This document shows, in pieces, positions 48,694-61,547 of a DNA stretch of 64,000 nucleotides. Position 1 is the stretch's first letter. Every line of letters begins with the position of its first letter. Both the position numbers and the translations under genes were made by a program. The notes under the pieces are model-generated. The model made no database searches, was not told where the DNA came from, and was given only the letters and a program-made list of their open reading frames with translations. The DNA is taken from assembly GCA_037013495.1 (NCBI GenBank), contig CM072810.1, forward strand, positions 71,718,449-71,782,448. The letters are read 5' to 3'. Source of the DNA: Hippophae tibetana. Its lineage: Eukaryota; Streptophyta; Magnoliopsida; Rosales; Elaeagnaceae.

Positions 48694-49611
48694 ATGTGCG
48701 ACGAAAATTTTAAACTCTCGGTAGGTGATGTAGAGGTGTAATTTGGTTTCAAAAAAATATATTCTTAGGAATCCATGCTCTGATTATAAGAATCTTTACA
48801 TGCTTCAATTTTATATATTATATTAAAAGTTCCGTCACCCGAGTCAAAGGTAATGGCCGTGTAAAATTGGAATTGTGATTTAACAAATCTTCTTTTTTTA
48901 ATACTGTAAACAGTAGAACCCATCTTCTTTTTCCCTACAATCTGTTTTATGAAGAACAAAGATTGATTGAGCGTAGAAATAAAGATTAAGACTAAGAGAG
49001 GAATATTTAAAAAAGAACTACGAAATTAAATCCACACACGAAATCAACATCAATAAGTCCCAAAAAGACTAACCTTTTGACGCAAAAAAACAATGATCAC
49101 TCCCTTTGATGTGTCGAATACAATCATTCCATCAAGAACACTTGGAAGAAAAGTACAAAGCTTGGTATAAAATATTTTCATTAAATATACTAGTTCTTCC
49201 TCCATAAAAATGTTGTTGTTTTCTTATATAAGAAACAAAACCCTACCCGTAATGCAACCTTAGTGGGGATATTTAGTTGTGACATGTGTTTAATCAATCC
49301 GTAAATAATTAAAGCATAAAAATACATGTTATAAATAAGACAAATTAAATTCCACAATTCGGAAGAAACAAAATCCATAAACATAAGAGGCTCATAATTA
49401 AATAAAACAGAACTAATTGCTTCCCCAATTAATCTTTCCATTTGATATTCCAAATCTATCCGTTGTGAAGGATCGTGAGTATCTTTGCATGATCTATAGA
49501 ATATTGGTTAGATATTGAGAACTTTAGAATTTTTTTAAACACACTCTTGGTTAGCAACTCAATCGCCCTTATGGTGGCATTGAAAAAAAAAGTAAAAAAA
49601 AAAAACGGAAT
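48694..49611 (+). repeat. Satellite monomer, copy 54
   Basis: GATGTAGAGGTG (same deletion as copy 52 plus one substitution), CAATCTG, AGAGAGGAATATTT, TCCCAAAAAGAC, TTAAATATACTAG, alpha, TTCGGAAGAAAC, GATCGTGAG in dyad-3. Partner of copy 64. Confidence 0.95.
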
Positions 49612-50532
49612 ATATGCGACGAAACTTTTAAACTCTCGGTAGGTGATGTAAACGGTGTAATTTGGTTTCAAAAAAATATATTCTTAGGAATCCATGCTCT
49701 GATTATAAGAATCTTTACATGCTTCAATTTTATATATTATATTAAAAGTTCCGTCACCCGAGTCAAAGGTAATGGCCATGTAAAATTTGAATTGTGATTT
49801 AACAAATCTTCTTTTTTTAATACTGTAAATAGTAGAACCCATCTTCTTTTTCCCTACAATTTGTTTTATGAAGAACAAAGATTGATTGATCGTAGAAATA
49901 AAGATTAAGACTAAGAGACGAAGATTTAAAAAAGAACTACGAAATTAAATCTACACACGAAATCAACATCAATAAGTCCCTAAAACACCAACCTTTTGAT
50001 GCAAAAAAACAATGATCACTCCCTTTGATGTGTCGAATACAATCATTCCATCAAGAACACTTGGAAGAAAAGTACAAAGCTTGGTAAAAAATATTTTCAT
50101 TAATTATACTCGTTCTTCCTCCATAAAAATGTTGTTGTTTTCTTATATAAGAAACAAAACCCTACCCGTAATGCAACCTTAGTGGGGATATTTAGTTGTG
50201 ACATGTGTTTAATCAATCCGTAAATAATTAAAGCATAAAAATACATGTTATAAATAAGACAAATTAAATTCCACAATTCGGAAGAAACAAAATCCATAAA
50301 CATAAGAGGCTCATAATTAAATAAAACAGAACTAATTGCTTCCCCAATTAATCTTTCCATTTGATATTCCAATTCTATCCCTTGTGAAGGATCATGAGAA
50401 TCTTTGTATGATCTATAGAATATTTGTTAGATATTGAGAACATTAGAATTTTTTTAAACACACTCTTGGTTAGCAACTCAATCGCCCTTATGGTGGCATT
50501 GAAAAAAAAACAAAAGTAAAAAAAAAGGGAAT
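49612..50532 (+). repeat. Satellite monomer, copy 55 (marker start lost)
   Basis: ATATGCGAC as in copy 53. GTAAATAGTAG breaks dyad-1, GATTGATCGTAG is private, TCTACACACG, ACTCGTTC, dyad-2 intact, alpha, TTCGGAAGAAAC, CCAATTCTATC, AACATTAG. Class II. Partner of copy 65. Confidence 0.95.
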
Positions 50533-51451
50533 ATGTGCGACGAAAATTTTAAACTCTCGGTAGGTGATGTAAACGGTGTAATTTGGTTTCAAAAAAATAT
50601 ATTCTTAGGAATCCATGCTCTGATTATAAGAATCTTTACATGCTTCGATTTTATATATTATATTAAAAGTTCCATCACCCGAGTCAAAGGTAATGGCGTG
50701 TAAAATTGGAATTGTGATTTAACAAATCTTCTTTTTTTAATACTTTAAACAGTAGAACCCATCTTCTTTTTCCCTACAATTTGTTTTATGAAGGACAAAG
50801 ATTGATTGAGCGTAGAAATAAAGATTAAGACTAAGAGACGAAGATTAAAAAAGAACTACGAAATTAAATCCACACACGAACTCAAAATCAATAAGTAACT
50901 AAAACACCAACCTTTTGACGCAAAAAAACAATGATCAGTCCCTTTGATGTGTCGAATACAATCATTCCATCAAGAACACTTGGAAGAAAAGTACAAAGCT
51001 TGGTAAAAAATATTTTCATTAATTATACTAGTTCTTCCTCCATAAAAATGTTGTTGTTTTCTTGTATAAGAAACAAAACCCTACCCGTAATGCAACCTTA
51101 GTGGGGATATTTAGTTGTGACATGTGCTTAATCAATCCGTAAATAATAAAAACATAAAAATACGTATGATAAATAAGACAAATTAAATTCCACAATTCAG
51201 TAGAAACAAAATCTCTAAATATAAGAGGCTCATAATTAAATAAAACAGAACTAATTGCTTCCCCAATTAATCTTTCCATTTGATGTTCCAAATCTATCCG
51301 TTGTGAAGGATCATGAGTATCTTTGCATGATCTATAGAATATTGGTTAGATATTGAGAACTTTAGAATTTTTTTAAACACACTCTTGGTTAGCAACTCAA
51401 TCGTCCTTATGGTGGCATTGAAAAAAAAAAGTAAAAAAAAAAAAACGGAAT
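50533..51451 (+). repeat. Satellite monomer, copy 56
   Basis: TTCCATCACCC, GGTAATGGCGTG (one base lost), ACTTTAAACAG at dyad-1, GAAGGACAAAG, a short AGATTAAAAAAG, CGAACTCAAAATC, AAGTAACTAAAAC, GATCAGTCCC, CTTGTATAAG in dyad-2, beta, TCTCTAAATATAAG, GATGTTCC. Partner of copy 66. Confidence 0.95.
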
Positions 51452-52368
51452 ATGTGCGACGAAAATTTTAAACTCTCGGTAGGTGATATAAACGGTGTAA
51501 TTTGGTTTCAAAAAAATATATTCTTAGGAATCCATGCTCTGATTATAAGAATCTTTACATGCTTCAATTTTATATACTATATTAAAAGTTCCGTCACCCG
51601 AGTCAAAGGTAATGGCCGTGTAAAATTGGAATTGTGATTTAACCAATCTTCTTTTTTTAATACTGTAAACAGTAGAACCCATCTTCTTTTTCCCTACAAT
51701 TTGTTTTATGAAGAACAAAGATTGATTGAGCGTAGAAATAAAGATTAAGACTAAGAGACGAAGATTTAAAAAAGAACTACGAAATTAAATCCACACACGA
51801 AATCAACATCAATAAGTCCCTAAAACACCAACCTTTTGACGCAAAAAAACAATGATCACTCCATTTGATGTGTCGAATACAATCATTCCATCAAGAACAC
51901 TTGGAAGAAAAGTACAAAGCTTGGTAAAAAATATTTTCATTAATTATACTAGTTCTTCCTCCATAAAAATGTTGTTGTTTTCTTATATAAGAAACAAAAC
52001 CCTACCCGTAATGCAACCTTAGTGGGGATATTTAGTTGTGACATGTGCTTAATCAATCCGTAAATAATAAAAACATAAAAATACGTATGATAAATAAGAC
52101 AAATTAAATTCCACAATGCAGTAGAAACAAAATTGCTAAACATAAGAGGTTCATAATTAAATAAAACAGAACTAATTGCTTCCCCAATTAATCTTTCCAT
52201 TTGATATTCCAAATCTATCCGTTGTGAAGGATCATGAGTATCTCTGCATGATCTATAGAATATTGGTTAGATATTGAGAACTTTAGAATTTTTTTATACA
52301 CACTCTTGGTTAGCACTTCAATCGCCCTTATGGTGGCATTGAAAAAAAAAGGAAAAAAAAAACGGAAT
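51452..52368 (+). repeat. Satellite monomer, copy 57
   Basis: GATATAAACGG, TATATACTATATT, dyad-1 intact, TTTAACCAATC, CTCCATTTG, beta, CAATGCAG, GAGGTTCAT, GTATCTCTGC, TTTTTATACACAC, AGCACTTC, A-tract AAAGGAAAA. Partner of copy 67. Confidence 0.95.
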
Positions 52369-53284
52369 ATGTGAGACGAAAATTTTAAACTCTCGGTAGG
52401 TGATATAAACGGTGTAATTTGGTTTCAAAAAAATATATTCTTAGGAATCCATGCTCTGATTATAAGAATCTTTACATGCTTCAATTTTATATATTATATT
52501 AAAAGTTCCGTCACCCGAGTCAAAGGTAATGGCCGTGTAAAATTGGAATTGTGATTTAACAAATCTTCTTTTTTTAATACTGTAAACAGTAGAACCCATC
52601 TTCTTTTTCCCTACAATTTGTTTTATAAAGAACAAAGATTGATTGAGCGTAGAAATTAAGATTAAGACTAAGAGACGAATATTTAAAAAAGAACTACGAA
52701 ATTAAATCCACACACGAAATCAACATCAATAAGTCCCTAAAACACCAACCTTTTGACGCAAAAAAACAATGATTACTACCTTTGGTGTGTCGAATACAAT
52801 CATTCCATCAAGAACACTTGGAAGAAAAGTAGAAAGCTTGGTAAAAAATATTTTCATTAATTATACTAGTTCTTCCTCCATAAAAATGTTGTTGTTTTCT
52901 TATATAAGAAACAAAACCCTACCCGTAATGCAACCTTAGTGGGGATATTTAGTTGTGACATGTGCTTAATCAATCCGTAAATAATTAAAGAGTAAAAATA
53001 CATGTTATAAATAAGACAAATTAAATTCCACAATTCAGTAGAAACAAAATCGCTAAACATCAGAGGCTCATAATTAAATAAAACAGAACTAATTGCATCC
53101 CCAATTAATCTTTCCATTTGATATTCCAAATCTATCCCTTGTGAAGGATCATGAGAATATTTGTATGATCTATAGAATATTTGTTAGATATTGAGAACTT
53201 TAGAATTTTTTTAAACACACTATTGGTTAGCAACTCAATCGCCCTTATGGTGGCATTGAAAAAAAAAGTAAAAAAATACGGAAT
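52369..53284 (+). repeat. Satellite monomer, copy 58 (stop at the marker)
   Basis: ATGTGAGAC puts a stop directly after the plus-strand ATG. GATATAAACGG, TTTTATAAAGAAC, GAAATTAAGATT, GATTACTACCTTTGG, AAGTAGAAAG, alpha with AAAGAGTAAAAA, GCATCCCC, GAATATTTGTATG. First half matches copy 68. Confidence 0.95.
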
Positions 53285-54202
53285 ATGTGCGACGAAAATT
53301 TTAAACTCTCGGTAGGTGATGTAAACGGTGTAATTTGGTTTCAAAAAAATATATTCTTAGGAATCCATGCTCTGATTATAAGAATCTTTACATGCTTCAA
53401 TTTTATATATTATTTTAAAAGTTCCGTCACCCGAGTCAAAGGTAATGGCCGTGTAAAATTGGAATTGTGATTTAACGAATCTTCTTTTTTTAATACTGTA
53501 AACAGTAGAACCCATCTTCTTTTTCCCTACAATTTGTTTTATGAAGAACAAAGATTGATTGAGCGTAGAAATAAAGATTAAGACTAAGAGACGAAGATTT
53601 AAAAAAGAACTACGAAATTAAATCCACACACGAAATCAACATCAATAAGTACCTAAAACACCGACGTTTTGACGCCAAAAAAAAATGAACACTCCCTTTC
53701 ATGTGTCGAATACAATCATTCCATCAAGAACACTTAGAAGAAAAGTACAAAGCTTGGTAAAAACATTTTCATTAATTATTAGTTCTTCCTCCATAAAAAT
53801 GTTGTTGTTTTCTTAGATAAGAAACAAAACCCTACCCGTAATGCAACCTTAGTGGGGATATTTAGTTGTGACATGTGCTTAATCAATCCGTAAATAATTA
53901 AAGAGTAAAAATACATGTTATAAATAAGACAAATTAAATTCCACAATTCAGTAGAAACAAAATAGCTAAACATCAGAGGCTCATAATTAAATAAAACAGA
54001 ACTAATTGCATCCCCAATTAATCTTTCCATTTGATATTCCAAATCTATCCCTTGTGAAGGATCTTGAGAATATTTGTATGATCTATAGAATATTTGTTAG
54101 ATATTGAGAACTTTAGAATTTTTTTAAACACACTCTTGGTTAGCAACTCAATCGCTCTTATGGTGGCATTGAAAAAAAACAAATGTAAAAAAAAAACGGA
54201 AT
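53285..54202 (+). repeat. Satellite monomer, copy 59 (TATTTTAAAAG group)
   Basis: ATTATTTTAAAAG, TTTAACGAATC, dyad-1 intact, ACACCGACGTTTTGACGCC, AAATGAACACTCCC, ACACTTAGAAG, GGTAAAAACATTTTC, SpeI site lost, CTTAGATAAG in dyad-2, alpha AAAGAGTAAAAA, TAGCTAAACATCAG, GATCTTGAG. Confidence 0.95.
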
Positions 54203-55120
54203 ATGTGCGACGAAACTTCTAAACTCTCGGTAGGTGATGTAAACGTTGTAATTTGGTTTCAAAAAAATATATTCTTAGGAATCCATGCTCTGATTATAAG
54301 AATCTTTACATGCTTCAATTTTATATATTATATTAAAAGTTCCGTCACCCGAGTCAAAGGTAATGGCCGTGTAAAATTGGAATTGTGATTTAACAAATCT
54401 TCTTTTTTTAATACTGTAAACAGTAGAACCCATCTTCTTTTTCCCTACAATTTGTTTTATGAAGAACAAAGATTGATTGAGCGTAGAAATAAAGATTAAG
54501 ACTAAGAGACGAAGATTTAAAAAAGAACTACGAAATTAAATCCACACACGAAATCAACATCAATAAGTACCTAAAACACCGACGTTTTGACGCCAAAAAA
54601 AAATGAACACTCCCTTTCATGTGTCGAATACAATCATTCCATCAAGAACACTTAGAAGAAAAGTACAAAGCTTGGTAAAAACATTTTCATTAATTATTAG
54701 TTCTTCCTCCATAAAAATGTTGTTGTTTTCTTATATAAGAAACAAAACCCTACCCGTAATGCAACCTTAGTGGGGATATTTAGTTGTGACATGTGCTTAA
54801 TCAATCCGTAAATAATAAAAACATAAAAATACGTATGATAAATAAGACAAATTAAATTCCACAATGCAGTAGAAACAAAATTGCTAAACATAAGAGGTTC
54901 ATAATTAAATAAAACAGAACTAATTGCTTCCCCAATTAATCTTTCCATTTGATATTCAAAATCTATCCCTTGTGAAGGATCATGAGAATCTTTGTATGAT
55001 CTACAGAATATTTGTTAGATATTGAGAACTTTAGAATTTTTTTAAACACACTCTTCGTTAGCAACTCAATCGCTCTTATGGTGGCATTGAAAAAAAACAA
55101 ATGTAAAAAAAAAACGGAAT
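54203..55120 (+). repeat. Satellite monomer, copy 60
   Basis: GACGAAACTTCTAAAC, AAACGTTGTAAT, dyad-1 intact, ACACCGACG block as in copy 59, then beta switch, CAATGCAG and GAGGTTCAT as in copy 57: a mosaic. Private GATATTCAAAATC, GATCTACAG, CTCTTCGTTAG. Confidence 0.95.
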
Positions 55121-56036
55121 ATGTGCGACGAAACTTCTAAACTCTCGGTAGGTGATGTAAACGGTGTAATTTGGTTTCAAAAAAATATATTCTTAGGAAT
55201 CCATGCTCTGATTATAAGAATCTTTACATGCTTCAATTTTATATATTATATTAAAAGTTCCATCACCCGAGTCAAAGGTAATGGCCGTGTAAAATTGGAA
55301 TTGTGATTTAACAAATCTTCTTTTTTTAATACTGTAAACAGTAGAACCCATCTTCTTTTTCCCTACAATTTGTTTTATGAAGAACAAAGATTGATTGAGC
55401 GTAGAAATAAAGATTAAGACTAAGAGACGAAGATTTAAAAAAGAACTACGAAATTAAATCCACACACGAAATCAACATCAATAAGTACCTAAAACACCGA
55501 CGTTTTGACGCCAAAAAAAAATGAACACTCCCTTTCATGTGTCGAATACAATCATTCCATCAAGAACACTTGGAAGAAAAGTACAAAGCTTGGTAAAAAA
55601 TATTTTCATTAATTATACTAGTTCTTCCTCCATAAAAATGTTGTTGTTTTCTTGTATAAGAAACAAAACCCTACCCGTAATGCAACCTTAGTGGGGATAT
55701 TTAGTTGTGACATGTGCTTAATCAATCCGTAAATAATAAAAGCATAAAAATATGTATGATAAATAAGAAAAATTAAATTCCACAATTAAGTAGAAAAAAA
55801 ATCGCTACACATAAGAGGCTCATAATTAAATAAAAAAGAACTAATTGCTTCCCCAATTAATCTTTCCATTTGATATTCCAAATCTATCCCTTGTGAAGGA
55901 TCATGAGAATATTTGTATGATCTATAGAATATTTGTTAGATATTGAGAACTTTAGAATTTTTTTAAACACACTATTGGTTAGCAACTCAATCGCCCTTAT
56001 GGTGGCATTGAAAAAAAAAGTAAAAAAATACGGAAT
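55121..56036 (+). repeat. Satellite monomer, copy 61
   Basis: GACGAAACTTCTAAAC as in copy 60, TTCCATCACCC, ACACCGACG block, SpeI site present, CTTGTATAAG, beta variant AAAAATATGTATG with CGCTACACATAAG as in copy 51, AAATAAAAAAGAAC, GAATATTTGTATG. Confidence 0.95.
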
Positions 56037-56956
56037 ATGTGCGACGAAAATTTTAAACTCTCGGTAGGTGATGTAAACGGTGTAATTTGGTTTCAAAAAA
56101 ATATATTCTTAGGAATCCATGCTCTGATTATAAGAATCTTTACATGCTTCAATTTTATATATTATTTTAAAAGTTCCGTCACCCGAGTCAAAGGTAATGG
56201 CCGTGTAAAATTGGAATTGTGATTTAACAAATCTTCTTTTTTTAATACTGTAAACAGTAGAACCCATCTTCTTTTTCCCTACAATTTGTTTTATGAAGAA
56301 CAAAGATTGATTGAGCGTAGAAATAAAGATTAAGACTAAGAGACGAAGATTTAAAAAAGAACTACGAAATTAAATCCACACACGAAATCAACATCAATAA
56401 GTCCCTAAAACACCAACCTTTTGACGCAAAAAAAGCAATGATCACTCCCTTTGATGTGTCGAATACAATCATTCCATCAAGAACACTTGGAAGAAAAGTA
56501 CAAAGCTTGGTAAAAAATATTTTCATTAATTATACTAGTCCTTCCTCCATAAAAATGTTGTTGTTTTCTTATATAAGAAACAAAACCCTACCCGTAATGC
56601 AACCTTAGTGGGGATATTTAGTTGTGACATGTGTTTAATCAATCCGTAAATAATTAAAGCATAAAAATACATGTTATAAATAAGACAAATTAAATTCCAC
56701 AATTCAGTAGAAACAAAATCGCTAAACATCAGAGGCTCATAATTAAATAAAACAGAACTTATTGCTTCCCCAATTAATCTTTCCATTTGATATTCCAAAT
56801 CTATCCCTTGTGAAGGATCATGAGAATCTTTGTATGATCTATAGAATATTTGTTAGATATTGAGAACTTTAGAATTTTTTAAAACACGCTATTGGTTAGC
56901 AACTCAATCGCCCTTATGGTGGCATTGAAAAAAAAAAGTAAAAAAAAAAACGGAAT
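56037..56956 (+). repeat. Satellite monomer, copy 62 (TATTTTAAAAG group)
   Basis: First half as copy 59 (ATTATTTTAAAAG), then consensus ACACCAACC, private AAAAAAAGCAATG and TAGTCCTTCC, dyad-2 intact, alpha, CATCAGAGG, AACTTATTGC, AAAACACGCTATTGG. Confidence 0.95.
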
Positions 56957-57876
56957 ATGTGCGACGAAAATATTAAACTCTCGGTAGGTGATGTAAACGG
57001 TGTAATTTGATTTCAAAAAAATATATTCTTAGGAATCCATGCTATGATTATAAGAATCTTTACATGCTTCAATTTTATATATTATATTAAAAGTTCCGTC
57101 ACCCGAGTCAAAGGTAATGGCCTTGTAAAATTGGAATTGTGATTTAACAAATCTTCTTTTTTTAATACTGTAAACAGTAGAACCCATCTTCTTTTTCCCT
57201 ACAATTTGTTTTATGAAGAACAAAGATTGATTGAGCGTAGAAATAAAGATTAAGACTAAGAGACGAAGATTTAAAAAAGAACTACGAAATTAAATCCACA
57301 CACGAAATCAACATCAATAAGTCCCTAAAACACCAACCTTTTGATGCAAAAAAACAATGATCACTCCCTTTGATGTGTCGAATACAATCATTCCATCAAG
57401 AACACTTGGAAGAAAAGTACAAAGCTTGGTAAAAAATATTTTCATTAATTATACTCGTTCTTCCTCCATAAAAATGTTGTTGTTTTCTTATATAATAAAC
57501 AAAACCCTACCCGTAATGGAACCTTAGCGGGGATATTTAGTTGTGACATGTGCTTAATCAATCCGTAAATAATAAAAGCATAAAAATATGTATGATAAAT
57601 AAGAAAAATTAAATTCCACAATTAAGTAGAAAAAAAATCGCTACACATAAGAGGCTCATAATTAAATAAAACAGAACTAATTGCTTCCCCAATTAATCTT
57701 TCCATTTGATATTCCAAATCTATCCCTTGTGAAGGATCATGAGAATCTTTGTATGATCTATAGAATATTTGTTAGATATTTAGAACTTTAGAATTTGTTT
57801 TAACACACTCTTAGTTAGCAACTCAATCGCCCTTATGGTGGCATTGAAAAAAAACAAAAGTAAAAAAAATGGGAAT
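56957..57876 (+). repeat. Satellite monomer, copy 63 (beta, AGCGGGG group)
   Basis: Private GAAAATATTAAAC, CATGCTATGATT and GGCCTTGTAAAA in the first half. The second half (TTTTGATGC, ACTCGTTC, AATAAAC, AGCGGGG, beta variant) matches copies 51 and 53. Class II A-tract. Confidence 0.95.
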
Positions 57877-58791
57877 ATGTGCGACGAAAATTTTAAACTC
57901 TCGGTAGGTGATGTAAAGGTGTAATTTGGTTTCAAAAAAATATATTCTTAGGAATCCATGCTCTGATTATAAGAATCTTTACATGCTTCAATTTTATATA
58001 TTATATTAAAAGTTCCGTCACCCGAGTCAAAGGTAATGGCCGTGTAAAATTGGAATTGTGATTTAACAAATCTTCTTTTTTTAATACTGTAAACAGTAGA
58101 ACCCATCTTCTTTTTCCCTACAATCTGTTTTATGAAGAACAAAGATTGATTGAGCGTAGAAATAAAGATTAAGACTAAGAGAGGAATATTTAAAAAAGAA
58201 CTACGAAATTAAATCCACACACGAAATCAACATCAATAAGTCCCTAAAAGACTAACCTTTTGACGCAAAAAAACAATGATCACTCCCTTTGATGTGTCGA
58301 ATACAATCATTCCATCAAGAACACTTGGAAGAAAAGTACAAAGCTTGGTATAAAATATTTTCATTAATTATACTAGTTCTTCCTCCATAAAAATGTTGTT
58401 GTTTTCTTATATAAGAAACAAAACCCTACCCGTAATGCAACCTTAGTGGGGATATTTAGTTGTGACATGTGTTTAATCAATCCGTAAATAATTAAAGCAT
58501 AAAAATACATGTTATAAATAAGACAAATTAAATTCCACAATTCGGAAGAAACAAAATCCATAAACATAAGAGGCTCATAATTAAATAAAACAGAACTAAT
58601 TGCTTCCCCAATTAAGCTTTCCATTTGATATTCCAAATCTATCCGTTGTGAAGGATCGTGAGTATCTTTGCATGATCTATAGAATATTGGTTAGATATTG
58701 AGAACTTTAGAATTTTTTTAAACACACTCTTGGTTAGCAACTCAATCGCCCTTATGGTGGCATTGAAAAAAAAAGTAAAAAAAAACGGAAT
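57877..58791 (+). repeat. Satellite monomer, copy 64
   Basis: GATGTAAAGGTG, CAATCTG, AGAGAGGAATATTT, AAAAGACTAACC, GGTATAAAATATTTTC, alpha, TTCGGAAGAAAC, GATCGTGAG. ATTAAGCTTTCC creates an extra HindIII site at 58614-58619. Partner of copy 54. Confidence 0.95.
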
Positions 58792-59711
58792 ATATGCGAC
58801 GAAACTTTTAAACTCTCGGTAGGTGATGTAAACGGTGTAATTTGGTTTCAAAAAAATATATTCTTAGGAATCCATGCTCTGATTATAAGAATCTTTACAT
58901 GCTTCAATTTTATATATTATATTAAAAGTTCCGTCACCCGAGTCAAAGGTAATGGCCATGTAAAATTTGAATTGTGATTTAACAAATCTTCTTTTTTTAA
59001 TACTGTAAACAGTAGAACCCATCTTCTTTTTCCCTACAATTTGTTTTATGAAGAACAAAGATTGATTGAGCGTAGAAATAAAGATTAAGACTAAGAGACG
59101 AAGATTTAAAAAAGAACTACGAAATTAAATCTACACACGAAATCAACATCAATAAGTCCCTAAAACACCAACCTTTTGATGCAAAAAAACAATGATCACT
59201 CCCTTTGATGTGTCGAATACAATCATTCCATCAAGAACACTTGGAAGAAAAGTACAAAGCTTGGTAAAAAATATTTTCATTAATTATACTCGTTCTTCCT
59301 CCATAAAAATGTTGTTGTTTTCTTATATAAGAAACCAAACCCTACCCGTAATGCAACCTTAGTGGGGATATTTAGTTGTGACATGTGTTTAATCAATCCG
59401 TAAATAATTAAAGCATAAAAATACATGTTATAAATAAGACAAATTAAATTCCACAATTCGGAAGAAACAAAATCCATAAACATAAGAGGCTCATAATTAA
59501 ATAAAACAGAACTAATTGCTTCCCCAATTAATCTTTCCATTTGATATTCCAATTCTATCCCTTGTGAAGGATCATGAGAATCTTTGTATGATCTATAGAA
59601 TATTTGTTAGATATTGAGAACATTAAAATTTTTTTAAACACACTCTTGGTTAGCAACTCAATCGCCCTTATGGTGGCATTGAAAAAAAACAAAAGTAAAA
59701 AAAATGGGAAT
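58792..59711 (+). repeat. Satellite monomer, copy 65 (marker start lost)
   Basis: ATATGCGAC. As copy 55 but with dyad-1 intact (ACAGTAG). Private AAGAAACCAAACC. Class II A-tract. Partner of copy 55. Confidence 0.95.
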
Positions 59712-60630
59712 ATGTGCGACGAAAATTTTAAACTCTCGGTAGGTGATGTAAACGGTGTAATTTGGTTTCAATAAAATATATTCTTAGGAATCCATGCTCT
59801 GATTATAAGAATCTTTACATGCTTCGATTTTATATATTATATTAAAAGTTCCATCACCCGAGTCACAGGTAATGGCGTGTAAAATTGGAATTGTGATTTA
59901 ACAAATCTTCTTTTTTTAATACTTTAAACAGTAGAACCCATCTTCTTTTTCCCTACAATTTGTTTTATGAAGGACAAAGATTGATTGAGCGTAGAAATAA
60001 AGATTAAGACTAAGAGACGAAGATTTAAAAAAGAACTACGAAATTAAATCCACACACGAACTCAAAATCAATAAGTAACTAAAACACCAACCTTTTGACG
60101 CAAAAAAACAATGATCACTCCCTTTGATGTGTCGAATACAATCATTCCATCAAGAACACTTGGAAGAAAAGTACAAAGCTTGGTAAAAAATATTTTCATT
60201 AATTATACTAGTTCTTCCTCCATAAAAATGTTGTTGTTTTCTTGTATAAGAAACAAAACCCTACCCGTAATGCAACCTTAGTGGGGATATTTAGTTGTGA
60301 CATGTGCTTAATCAATCCGTAAATAATAAAAACATAAAAATACGTATGATAAATAAGACAAATTAAATTCCACAATTCAGTAGAAACAAAATCTCTAAAT
60401 ATAAAAGGCTCATAATTAAATAAAACAGAACTAATTGCTTCCCCAATTAATCTTTCCATTTGATGTTCCAAATCTATCCGTTGTGAAGGATCATGAGTAT
60501 CTTTGCATGATCTATAGAATATTGGTTAGATATTGAGAACTTTAGAATTTTTTTAAACACACTCTTGGTTAGCAACTCAATCGTCCTTATGGTGGCATTG
60601 AAAAAAAAAAGTAAAAAAAAAAAACGGAAT
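59712..60630 (+). repeat. Satellite monomer, copy 66
   Basis: As copy 56, including TTCCATCACCC, GGTAATGGCGTG, GAAGGACAAAG and CGAACTCAAAATC. Private TTCAATAAAATAT, GTCACAGGTAATGG and ATATAAAAGGC. Confidence 0.95.
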
Positions 60631-61547
60631 ATGTGCGACGAAAATTTTAAACTCTCGGTAGGTGATATAAACGGTGTAATTTGGTTTCAAAAAAATATAT
60701 TCTTAGGAATCCATGCTCTGATTATAAGAATCTTTACATGCTTCAATTTTATATACTATATTAAAAGTTCCGTCACCCGAGTCAAAGGTAATGGCCGTGT
60801 AAAATTGGAATTGTGATTTAACCAATCTTCTTTTTTTAATACTGTAAACAGTAGAACCCATCTTCTTTTTCCCTACAATTTGTTTTATGAAGAACAAAGA
60901 TTGATTGAGCGTAGAAATAAAGATTAAGACTAAGAGACGAAGATTTAAAAAAGAACTACGAAATTAAATCCACACACGAAATCAACATCAATAAGTCCCT
61001 AAAACACCAACCTTTTGACGCAAAAAAACAATGATCACTCCATTTGATGTGTCGAATACAATCATTCCATCAAGAACACTTGGAAGAAAAGTACAAAGCT
61101 TGGTAAAAAATATTTTCATTAATTATACTAGTTCTTCCTCCATAAAAATGTTGTTGTTTTCTTATATAAGAAACAAAACCCTTCCCGTAATGCAACCTTA
61201 GTGGGGATATTTAGTTGTGACATGTGCTTAATCAATCCTTAAATAATAAAAACATAAAAATACGTATGATAAATAAGACAAATTAAATTCCACAATGCAG
61301 TAGAAACAAAATTGCTAAACATAAGAGGTTCATAATTAAATAAAACAGAACTAATTGCTTCCCCAATTAATCTTTCCATTTGATATTCCAAATCTATCCG
61401 TTGTGAAGGATCATGAGTATCTCTGCATGATCTATAGAATATTGGTTGGATATTGAGAACTTTAGAATTTTTTTATACACACTCTTGGTTAGCACTTCAA
61501 TCGCCCTTATGGTGGCATTGAAAAAAAAAGGAAAAAAAAAACGGAAT
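60631..61547 (+). repeat. Satellite monomer, copy 67
   Basis: As copy 57 (GATATAAACGG, TATATACTATATT, CAATGCAG, TTTTTATACACAC). Private AAACCCTTCCCG, CAATCCTTAAAT and TTGGTTGGATATT. Confidence 0.95.

Larger units (their letters stand above)
46864..50532. repeat. Dimer-spaced relatives (copies 52-53 and 54-55)
   Basis: Copies 52 and 54 share the one-base deletion in GATGTARAGGTG, CAATCTG, GACTAACC and TTCGGAAG. Copies 53 and 55 share ATATGCGAC, GGCCATGTAAAATTTG and TCTACACACG. Spacing is 1830-1838 bp. The end of copy 55 differs from copy 53, so later exchange has overwritten part of the dimer. Confidence 0.85.
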